A stretch of DNA of 21,205 nucleotides, taken from the NCBI GenBank assembly GCA_965369445.1, contig CBDUQU010000042.1, positions 1 through 21,205 on the forward strand, in the 5' to 3' direction. The DNA is from SM23-73-3 sp965369445. Its GTDB lineage: Bacteria; Zixibacteria; MSB-5A5; SM1-73. The number at the start of each line of letters is the position of its first letter. Position 1 is the stretch's first letter. This document shows positions 16,225 to 21,205 of the stretch, piece after piece. A model generated the notes under the pieces. It made no database searches and was not told the origin of the DNA. It saw nothing but the letters and a program-made list of their open reading frames with translations. Both the position numbers and the translations under genes were made by a program.

Positions 16225-16392
16225 ATGATTTACTGTCCGGTATGTAAGACTCGAACCAATCCAAACAAAGCCAAGATAAAAATTCATTACAAGGGCGAAC
16301 TTTGTTATCCCTGTTGCCCTCTTTGTCAGGCTGAGTTTGAAAGAAATCCTGAAAAATATGTGGGGAATGCGAAGAGCAAGAAGCGAAAATAG
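16225..16392 (+). CDS. YHS/TRASH-type small zinc-finger metal-binding protein
   Basis: This is a 55-residue cytosolic mini-protein. ATG 16225 is chosen because AGGAGG lies 5 bases upstream; an in-frame ATG at 16171 overlaps the end of cusA and has no such site. It carries C4 and C7 (YCPVC), then C27, C30, C31 and C34 (CYPCCPLC) followed by 'FERNPEKYV', the ending typical of YHS and TRASH domains that bind or sense copper and other metals. The same 'TPEKYV' ending closes the YHS domain at the start of the downstream ATPase. A metallochaperone or sensor role is likely but not proven. Confidence 0.75.
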   Translation: MIYCPVCKTRTNPNKAKIKIHYKGELCYPCCPLCQAEFERNPEKYVGNAKSKKRK

Positions 16393-16708
16393 ATGATGTT
16401 TGCTTGGCGGAACCGTTCGTTTTTGACAATTAGTCGACAGGTGAGAAAAAGACTTGCACCGGAAAAAGGTTGAGTTAATTTAGGGGAAACACAGATTGAT
16501 TGCCGAAGGGATGGGCACATGGTCAGTTTCGTTGTGAGGAGAAGCCCGAATCACATGGACGCTGTAGACAAAAACAGTTGGCCCCCGGACGAATTCACGC
16601 AACGAGTCAAAGCACGGCCCATCTCTACCCTTCCATACTGTCATCATGGAGAAATCGCTGTAATGGAAAAAGTACGTTTGGCAAAAACTCAAAAACAGGA
16701 GGGTGAAC
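16393..16708. other. Gene-free 316-base region inside the copper island
   Basis: ORFs are open here on both strands (for example plus-strand 16519-16803, which overlaps the next gene) but none has a ribosome-binding site or a recognisable product. A TTGACA at 16425-16430 has no good -10 at normal spacing (AAAAAG at 17 bases). The gap may hold a second, weaker promoter for the SHOCT-to-PII part of the island, or an interspersed repeat. I cannot support a specific call. Confidence 0.5.
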
Positions 16709-16948
16709 ATGTGGGGTCACGATCAAATGATGTGGGGATTCGGAGGATGGTGGATGATAATCATCTGGATAGCAGTTATCGTCGGCATAGTCTTCTTAGT
16801 TAAGTGGCTGGTTGAGCAGGGAAGAACAGGCGGAGGGACATCCGAAAGAGAAGAGAGTGCGCTTGATATCCTCAAGAAAAGATATGCCAAAGGAGAGATT
16901 GACCGAGAGGAGTTTGAGCAAAAGAAAAGGGATCTGACTGGCTCCTGA
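16709..16948 (+). CDS. SHOCT-domain membrane protein
   Basis: This 79-residue protein begins with a Met/Trp/Gly-rich stretch (MWGHDQMMWGFGGWWM), then one transmembrane helix at about 17-36. It ends with a SHOCT domain at about 49-76 (ALDILKKRYAKGEIDREEFEQ). AGGAGG sits 6 bases before ATG 16709, so this start is preferred over the GTG two codons earlier, which overlaps the RBS. Small SHOCT proteins with a Met- or His-rich leader are frequent companions of copper-efflux genes. The exact role is unknown: membrane anchoring or oligomerisation, possibly with metal contact through H4, M7, M8 and M16. Confidence 0.8.
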   Translation: MWGHDQMMWGFGGWWMIIIWIAVIVGIVFLVKWLVEQGRTGGGTSEREESALDILKKRYAKGEIDREEFEQKKRDLTGS

Positions 16949-16991
16949 CTATGTTTGTGATTTCTGTTTAACCTCAAACCCGGAGGAGAGA

Positions 16992-17234
16992 ATGAAGGTG
17001 ATCATTTATTCGGCCCCCGGCTGAGTCGACTGTGAGGCAGCGAAAAGGTTCTTTTCGGAAAATGGAGTTGAGTTTGAAGACAAAAACGTTGCGAACCCGA
17101 AATTCAGAGATGAACTGGTGGAAAAGTACGGCCGGATGGCAACGCCGACCATAATCATCGACGATGAGGTCATCCTGGGTTTCGGAATAAACAAGGACAA
17201 GATTACAGAAAAACTAAACCTGGAAAGGAGGTGA
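16992..17234 (+). CDS. Candidate selenocysteine-containing glutaredoxin-like protein (in-frame UGA at codon 11)
   Basis: Reading ATG 16992 through to TGA 17232-17234 gives 80 residues with one in-frame TGA at codon 11 (17022-17024). Read as Sec, the start is MKVIIYSAPGUVDCEAAKRF: a thioredoxin-fold first strand, a U-V-D-C redox motif (Sec11, Cys14) and helix 1. Then come a second strand (EFEDKNVA), a helix, the cis-proline loop T51-P52 (ATPTIIID), the last strands (DEVILGFG) and a final helix. That is a complete glutaredoxin/NrdH fold with no other defect. GGAGG lies 5 bases before the ATG, and the stop overlaps the AAAGGAGG region of the Met-rich gene. A hairpin fit for SECIS function follows the UGA. 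Alternatives are a nonsense mutation or a sequencing error, but a UGA exactly at the catalytic Cys position argues against both. Role inferred: thiol/selenol redox repair of metal-stressed proteins in the cytosol. Confidence 0.75.
17041..17057 (+). promoter_or_regulatory. Candidate bacterial SECIS hairpin
   Basis: CGAAAAG and CTTTTCG form a perfect 7-bp stem closed by GTT. The stem begins 17 bases after the UGA codon, and its top reads GGUUC, with G at the loop start as bacterial SECIS models require (apical loop within about 16-37 bases of the UGA). E. coli fdhF likewise shows GGUC at the apex, at a slightly shorter distance. It lies wholly inside the coding sequence, as bacterial SECIS elements do. 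Confidence 0.6.
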
Positions 17235-17235
17235 A

Positions 17236-17691
17236 ATGATGAGAGCGAACTGGAAAACCATCGGACTAATCTCTGTCTTCCTCGTCTTGGTGGCGTCTTT
17301 TGGCCTCTCTCAGGCACAGAAGGGGATGATGCACGAGAAGGGCATGATGGGAGAGATGAAGGGCGACATGAAGAAGATGATGGGGCAGTGCGAAGGCATG
17401 ATGAAGAACACGGACATGATGATGGGACAAAAAATGACCTCAGGTTGCATGGGCATGATGAACATGAAGGGCATGGGGATGAGGATGCACAACATGTCCC
17501 AGAACATGATGGGGATGATGGAGGACATGGAGTCCATGATGGACAACCCGGAGATGATGAAGGACCAGGAGATCAAGAAGCACATGGACGGGATGCAGGA
17601 GCACATGAAGACCATGACCGAGCACATGCAGAAGGCCATGGGCAACATGGAGATGATGCAGAAGAGGATGGAGGAGATGGAGACCAAGTGA
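17236..17691 (+). CDS. Exported methionine-rich protein, probable periplasmic Cu(I)/Ag(I) buffer
   Basis: This 151-residue protein has a signal peptide at 1-27 (SQA/Q). The 124-residue mature part contains 42 methionines (about one in three), five histidines and two cysteines, mostly as MM, MxM and MxxM patterns on a Lys/Glu helical background. Thioether clusters of this kind bind Cu(I) and Ag(I), as the Met clusters of CusF, PcoE/SilE and CopA/CopC-type proteins do. There is no sequence domain to assign, and simple composition could have arisen by repeat expansion of GGCATG/GATGATG-like units. AAAGGAGG lies 4 bases before ATG 17236; the next codon is also ATG and equally usable. The gene begins 1 base after the selenoprotein's stop, so the two are translationally linked. 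Confidence 0.8.
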   Translation: MMRANWKTIGLISVFLVLVASFGLSQAQKGMMHEKGMMGEMKGDMKKMMGQCEGMMKNTDMMMGQKMTSGCMGMMNMKGMGMRMHNMSQNMMGMMEDMESMMDNPEMMKDQEIKKHMDGMQEHMKTMTEHMQKAMGNMEMMQKRMEEMETK

Positions 17692-17711
17692 TCTCAGCTT
17701 GGTGTAAGTTT

Positions 17712-17723
17712 GAAAACTAATGC
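17712..17723. repeat. 12-bp direct repeat GAAAACTAATGC, copy 1
   Basis: This is identical to 17832-17843, with a spacing of 120 bases. Copy 2 contains the start codon of the P-type ATPase. Copy 1 contains the ATG of a 20-codon mini-ORF. The two copies bracket a pair of hairpins. Confidence 0.6.
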
Positions 17724-17756
17724 GCTTCATTCTGTCGCGAGTGGAGACGGTCGTTG

Positions 17757-17779
17757 GGGGAGGAACTCAGCTCCTCCCC
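17757..17779 (+). other. GC-rich hairpin between the Met-rich gene and the ATPase gene
   Basis: GGGGAGGA and TCCTCCCC form a perfect 8-bp stem with the 7-base loop ACTCAGC. There is no T-run, so it is not a classical intrinsic terminator. It could pause transcription, protect an mRNA end or set the expression ratio between upstream and downstream genes. Confidence 0.5.
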
Positions 17780-17785
17780 TGACGG

Positions 17786-17817
17786 CAAAATCAGTTCTCG
17801 CTAACGGAGTGATTTTG
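17786..17817 (+). other. Second hairpin directly before the ATPase gene
   Basis: CAAAATCA (17786-17793) and TGATTTTG (17810-17817) form a perfect 8-bp stem around a 16-base loop that can pair further through CTC/GAG. It ends 9 bases before the GAGGAG of the ATPase gene, so it may affect translation or be part of a small inserted element. Confidence 0.45.
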
Positions 17818-17831
17818 TCAACCCGCGAGGA

Positions 17832-17843
17832 GAAAACTAATGC
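17832..17843. repeat. 12-bp direct repeat GAAAACTAATGC, copy 2 (overlaps ATPase start)
   Basis: This is the second copy of the repeat at 17712-17723. Its ATG at 17840 is the start codon of the P-type ATPase gene. Confidence 0.6.
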
Positions 17844-20473
17844 CCCGGGATGTAGTTTGTGGAATGGAAGTAGAAAAAGAACAGGCCGCAGGAGTTTCCA
17901 GTTACAGGGGGAAGGAGTACTATTTCTGTTCTAAACACTGCAAAGAGAGATTTGACCAGACCCCGGAGAAGTACGTCGAGTCAAAGGGCGACTCCAAGGA
18001 GGAACTGATGCATTCCCAGAGCCAGGTCAAGTCCAAGCCATCTGAAAAAGTCAATCTTCCCATAGCAGGAATGACCTGCGCCAGTTGCGCCCAGACAATC
18101 CAGAAGGGTCTCTCCGACTTAAAAGGTGTGGACAAGGCCTCGGTCAACTTCGCTACCTCCCGCGCCACGGTGTCGTACGACTCCGAACAGGCACAAGTAA
18201 AAGATTTGATCTCTGCTATCCGGGGGAGCGGCTATGACGTCGGAACTGCTTCCATAGAACTACCTATTCTGGGCATAGATTGCGCTTCGTGCGTTCAGAA
18301 GATTGAGAAAGCTCTGCTGGCCACCAGAGGGGTGACCCGGGCGGTGGTGAATTTAGCTACCCAGAAGGCTAAGGTTGAATATTTGCCTTCAGAAACTCGC
18401 TTAGATGAGATCAAAAGAGCGATAGAATCGACCGGCTATAAGGTGATAGAAATCCCTCCAGACGAGGGGGTGGAGGATCTGGAGAGGATTCAAAGGGAGA
18501 AAGAATATAAAAAGCTAAAGAAGAAGTTTTCGGTCGGTCTGGTAGTAAGCGTTTTGATATTCATAGGCAGTTCCGGATGGATCCCCGGGGTGCCGGAGAT
18601 TTGGCGAAACTTTCTCGTGTTGTGGATTCTGGCAACCCCGATTCAGTTCTGGGTGGGCTGGCAATTTTACCGGGGAGCCTGGGGAGCTTTCATCCATAGA
18701 AATGCAGATATGAATACTCTAATAGCTGTGGGAACCTCTGCGGCTTATCTATATAGCGCGGCGGCCACGTTATTTCCCAGCCTGTTTGTGGCAGGAGGCA
18801 TAGAGCCCAAGGTATATTTCGAGACCTCCACCATCATCATCACTCTGATCCTTTTAGGAAAGCTTCTGGAGGCCAGAGCCAAGGGTCAAACCTCCGAGGC
18901 CATACGAAAGCTGATGGGGCTACAGGCAAAAACCGCTCGGGTGGTCAGAAATGGGAAGGAGATGGATGTCCCGGTGGAAGAGGTTTTGGTGGGAGACCTG
19001 GTGCTGGTAAGACCCGGGGAGAAGATTCCCGTGGACGGAATCATAAAAGATGGTAAATCCTCGGTGGACGAATCCATGATAACCGGAGAAAGTATTCCGG
19101 CAGAAAAAGGTAAAGGGGATGAGGTCATCGGCGCCACCATAAACAAGACCGGAGGTTTCAAATTTGAGGCAACCAAGGTAGGAAAGGATACGGCCTTAGC
19201 TCAAATCGTAAAGTTGGTTCAAGATGCTCAGGGGTCCAAAGCTCCCATACAACGATTGGCCGATGTGATCGCCGGCTATTTTGTTCCCATCGTGATTTCT
19301 ATAGCCATCACCACCTTTGCAATCTGGTTCAACTTTGGGCCAAGTCCAGCTTTGACCTTTGCCCTTTTAAACTTCGTGGCGGTGATGATCATCGCCTGTC
19401 CCTGTGCTTTGGGATTGGCCACTCCTACCGCCATAATGGTGGGAACCGGAAAGGGGGCCGAACACGGGATTCTGATCAAGGGAGGAGAGAGCCTGGAGAC
19501 GGCTCACAGACTCACCACTGTGGTCTTTGACAAGACCGGGACGTTAACCAGGGGACAACCCGAGGTGACGGACGTGATCTTAGCCCACGATTTCACTCGG
19601 GAGGATATCCTGGAGCACGCCGCCAGCGCCGAGAAGGGTTCGGAACATCCCCTGGGAGAGGCCATCGTTAAGAAGGCTGCCGGAGATGGCGTCCGGCTTT
19701 CCGATCCTAAGGATTTCCGTGCCATAGCCGGACACGGGATAGAGGCGAAGGTCAACCACCGCCAAGTGATCCTGGGAAACCTGAAACTCATGCATGATCG
19801 AAAAATAGATTTAGGTAGCCTCGAATCTGAATCAGAGAGATTGGCCAATGATGGGAAGACTCCTATGTACGTGGCTATTGATGGAAAAGCTGCCGGGATC
19901 ATTGCGGTGGCGGATACCTTGAAGGAAAACTCCAAAAAGGCGGTAGAGGACCTCCACCAGCTTGGCCTGGAAGCGGTGATGCTCACCGGCGACAATCAAA
20001 GAACTGCCCAGGCCATTGCCAAGAAAGTGGGAATCGATAAGGTCCTCTCAGAGGTGCTCCCTGAAGATAAGGTGCGTGAAGTGAAAAGGCTGCAATCAGA
20101 GGGGAAAGTGGTAGCCATGGTTGGTGACGGGATAAACGATGCCCCGGCCTTAGCCCAGGCGGATGTGGGCATTGCCATCGGGACCGGCACCGACGTGGCC
20201 ATGGAAGCCTCGGACATAACCTTGATCAAAGGTGACCTTCAGGGCGTGGTTGCGTCGATCCAATTGAGTAAACGGACCATCAAAACCATCAGGCAGAATC
20301 TGTTTTGGGCATTCTTCTACAACACCGCCGGCATTCCCGTTGCCGCCGGGATTCTCTATCCTTTCTTTGGGATTTTATTGAATCCCATCTTCGCTTCGGC
20401 TGCCATGGCTTTCAGCTCGGTCTCGGTGGTGTCGAATTCCCTGAGGCTGCGAAGATTCAAATTCAAATCCTGA
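17840..20473 (+). CDS. copA: Copper-translocating P1B-type ATPase with N-terminal YHS and two HMA domains
   Basis: This inner-membrane ATPase exports Cu(I) (and Ag(I)) from the cytosol. Its 877 residues hold a YHS domain at 1-46 (C7, C30, C34, ending TPEKYV), HMA1 at about 70-135 with C80-x-x-C83 (GMTCASC), HMA2 at about 139-203 with C148-x-x-C151 (GIDCASC), and eight membrane helices. Catalytic motifs are TGES (415-418), CPC (520-522), DKTGT with phosphorylated D564, H603-P604, and GDGIND (762-767). TM7 has Y827-N828 and TM8 has M856 with S859-S860 (MAFSS), the Cu(I) P1B-1 signature. GAGGAG precedes the ATG by 7 bases. It follows a hairpin-rich gap, so it may be expressed at a different level from the genes before it. 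The YHS fusion is unusual relative to plain CopA and echoes the free YHS-type protein upstream. Confidence 0.96.
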   Translation: MPRDVVCGMEVEKEQAAGVSSYRGKEYYFCSKHCKERFDQTPEKYVESKGDSKEELMHSQSQVKSKPSEKVNLPIAGMTCASCAQTIQKGLSDLKGVDKASVNFATSRATVSYDSEQAQVKDLISAIRGSGYDVGTASIELPILGIDCASCVQKIEKALLATRGVTRAVVNLATQKAKVEYLPSETRLDEIKRAIESTGYKVIEIPPDEGVEDLERIQREKEYKKLKKKFSVGLVVSVLIFIGSSGWIPGVPEIWRNFLVLWILATPIQFWVGWQFYRGAWGAFIHRNADMNTLIAVGTSAAYLYSAAATLFPSLFVAGGIEPKVYFETSTIIITLILLGKLLEARAKGQTSEAIRKLMGLQAKTARVVRNGKEMDVPVEEVLVGDLVLVRPGEKIPVDGIIKDGKSSVDESMITGESIPAEKGKGDEVIGATINKTGGFKFEATKVGKDTALAQIVKLVQDAQGSKAPIQRLADVIAGYFVPIVISIAITTFAIWFNFGPSPALTFALLNFVAVMIIACPCALGLATPTAIMVGTGKGAEHGILIKGGESLETAHRLTTVVFDKTGTLTRGQPEVTDVILAHDFTREDILEHAASAEKGSEHPLGEAIVKKAAGDGVRLSDPKDFRAIAGHGIEAKVNHRQVILGNLKLMHDRKIDLGSLESESERLANDGKTPMYVAIDGKAAGIIAVADTLKENSKKAVEDLHQLGLEAVMLTGDNQRTAQAIAKKVGIDKVLSEVLPEDKVREVKRLQSEGKVVAMVGDGINDAPALAQADVGIAIGTGTDVAMEASDITLIKGDLQGVVASIQLSKRTIKTIRQNLFWAFFYNTAGIPVAAGILYPFFGILLNPIFASAAMAFSSVSVVSNSLRLRRFKFKS

Positions 20474-20488
20474 GGCGAAGGGAGATTT

Positions 20489-20863
20489 ATGCAGGCACAA
20501 GTTTTGGTCACTGTCCTGGGCGTTTTGCTCATCGTTTTGGTCAACTGGTATTTTTTCTTTTCAAAGAGAAAGGCAACTGTGGTTGAATCAAAAGAGAGGG
20601 GAATTCAAGAAGTCAAGGTAACTGTGAAAGGCGGCTACACCCCGGATGTAATCGTGGTTAAAAAGAACCTTCCGGTGAGAATCAATTTCTATCGGGATGA
20701 AACTGCGGAATGTTCAGATACCATCGTCTTTGGTGATTTCAACATAAGAAAACCCCTACCCGCCTTTAAAACCACTCCCATAGAGCTTACCCCCGAAAAG
20801 TCCGGGGAATATACTTTCACCTGTGGAATGGGAATGATGAGAGGAAAGCTAATTGTGGAATGA
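20489..20863 (+). CDS. Membrane-anchored cupredoxin-fold protein lacking histidine
   Basis: This 124-residue protein has an N-terminal membrane helix (about 4-24) and a cupredoxin-like domain at about 38-124. It matches the domain type found appended to some copper and silver ATPases: 'TAECSDTIVFGDFN' (C75) and 'GEYTFTCGMGMMRG' (C112, M114, M116, M117). Unlike blue-copper cupredoxins it contains no histidine at all, so a type-1 Cu(II) site is impossible. Cys and Met ligands would favour Cu(I) or Ag(I). GGGAG lies just upstream and the ATPase stop is 15 bases before the ATG, so it should be cotranscribed and may accept ions from the ATPase in the periplasm. Confidence 0.82.
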   Translation: MQAQVLVTVLGVLLIVLVNWYFFFSKRKATVVESKERGIQEVKVTVKGGYTPDVIVVKKNLPVRINFYRDETAECSDTIVFGDFNIRKPLPAFKTTPIELTPEKSGEYTFTCGMGMMRGKLIVE

Positions 20864-20913
20864 TGGTGATTTGCGCAGGTGAAGTTGTCGCTATATCAGG
20901 GCTGTTAATTTCT

Positions 20914-20952
20914 AGAAGTGAATTGAACACTGCCGAAGCGTTCAACTCTTCT
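20914..20952 (+). other. Hairpin before the PII-like gene
   Basis: TTGAAC (20923-20928) pairs with GTTCAA (20940-20945), and after an internal loop AGAAG (20914-20918) pairs with CTTCT (20948-20952). There is no T-run behind it. It ends just before the AAAAGGAGG of the next gene, so it may modulate that gene's translation or mark an mRNA processing point. Confidence 0.35.
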
Positions 20953-20966
20953 CAAAAGGAGGAAAG

Positions 20967-21205
20967 ATGAAAGAGATAAAAGCGTATATCCGAACAAATG
21001 CCTTAGAAAGAACCGTGAAGGCTCTGGAGGAGGCAAAAGCGCCTGGAATTACTGTAACGACTGTGCATCCGGTAGGCTATGGGTTTGATCCTAATTACTT
21101 CGCCGTAACGCAAGATGTCACCAAGATATACCCGGCCATGGCCAAGGTCGAGGTGGTCTGTCTGGATGAAGATGTGGACCGCCTGGTGGGGGTCATTTCA
21201 AGCAA
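20967..21205 (+). CDS. PII-family (GlnB-like) regulatory protein with an atypical T-loop, cut by the window end
   Basis: The first 79 residues of a PII-fold protein are present. The start 'MKEIKAYIRTNALERTVKAL' and then 'GITVTTVHPVG' and 'MAKVEVVCLDEDVDRLVGVI' align without gaps to GlnB. The T-loop segment (about 36-56) has lost the GxxKG and YRGAEY sequences of nitrogen PII proteins, including the uridylylated Tyr, and reads GFDPNYFAVTQDVTKIYPA. AGGAGG stands 4 bases before ATG 20967. I recall that a PII subgroup has been reported next to heavy-metal RND genes; I cannot verify this here. By position it is probably a sensor or regulator of the copper island, not of nitrogen. The C-terminus is missing because the window ends. 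Confidence 0.75.
   Translation, partial: MKEIKAYIRTNALERTVKALEEAKAPGITVTTVHPVGYGFDPNYFAVTQDVTKIYPAMAKVEVVCLDEDVDRLVGVISS

Noticed and set aside
16519..16803. 94-codon plus-strand ORF before and into the SHOCT gene
   Set aside because: It lacks an RBS and overlaps the better-supported SHOCT gene in another frame.
16992..17234. Calling the UGA-containing glutaredoxin a pseudogene
   Set aside because: There is a single stop, it is UGA, it sits at the catalytic Cys position, and the rest of the fold, RBS and gene junction are intact. Sequencing error remains possible.
17006..17317. 103-codon minus-strand ORF across the glutaredoxin gene
   Set aside because: It is antisense to a complete thioredoxin fold and to the start of the Met-rich gene, with no family features.
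17388..17730. Long Asp/His-rich and Met/Ile-rich ORFs in other frames of the Met-rich gene
   Set aside because: They are frame shadows of a low-complexity ATG-rich coding sequence; only the frame with a signal peptide and RBS is plausible.
17757..17779. Intrinsic terminator after the Met-rich gene
   Set aside because: The stem is strong but no T-run follows, so it is listed as a hairpin only.
1..21205. CRISPR arrays, tRNA or rRNA genes, insertion sequences
   Set aside because: No regularly spaced short repeats, no cloverleaf or rRNA-like sequence and no transposase-like ORF were seen.

Overview
The window reads as chromosomal DNA of an uncultured Gram-negative bacterium. The many C-terminal dockerin modules of the 'INYLYKGGPPP' type, fused to secreted beta-sandwich and peptidase domains, are a style I associate with candidate phylum Zixibacteria and other FCB-group relatives. 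This is an inference from protein style; there is no rRNA or other marker gene in the window. An outer-membrane efflux channel supports a two-membrane envelope. GC looks close to 50 percent throughout and no insertion sequence, tRNA, rRNA or CRISPR array was seen.

Layout. (1) Positions 1-3942, minus strand: a tandem array of three paralogous exported proteins, each with one or two copies of a cohesin-like beta-sandwich domain followed by a dockerin. The genes are separated by near-identical 15-base spacers, and the same stop/ribosome-binding-site junction at the left edge shows that the array was probably longer. (2) Positions 3943-4482: a divergent intergenic region with a 23-codon leader ORF before the array. 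(3) thiC, then an exported protein with a related beta-sandwich domain but no dockerin. (4) A hairpin-bearing gap, then a secreted M14 zinc carboxypeptidase with its own dockerin, closed by a strong intrinsic terminator at 9196-9273. (5) From 9421 to the right edge, a same-strand copper/silver detoxification island: a small Cys-rich exported protein, a TolC-like channel, CusB-like adaptor, CusA-like RND pump, a YHS/TRASH-type zinc-finger mini-protein, a SHOCT membrane protein, a glutaredoxin with an in-frame UGA, a Met-rich exported protein, a Cu(I) P-type ATPase, a membrane-anchored His-free cupredoxin and a PII-like regulator cut by the window end.

How the island should work. The ATPase moves Cu(I)/Ag(I) from cytosol to periplasm. 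The Met-rich protein and the Cys/Met-only cupredoxin can hold the metal there. The adaptor, carrying metal-binding modules at both ends, hands it to the CusA trimer and out through the TolC-like channel. CusA keeps the three-methionine substrate site and the proton-relay residues at the expected spacing, so Cu(I)/Ag(I) rather than Zn/Co/Cd is the likely substrate.

The most notable item is the 80-residue glutaredoxin-fold gene at 16992-17234. Its only in-frame interruption is a UGA exactly where the first cysteine of a CxxC redox motif belongs (U-V-D-C), with a 7-bp hairpin and a GGU apical motif starting 17 bases downstream. This fits a selenocysteine-containing glutaredoxin in a copper-resistance operon, and a standard ORF caller would miss it.
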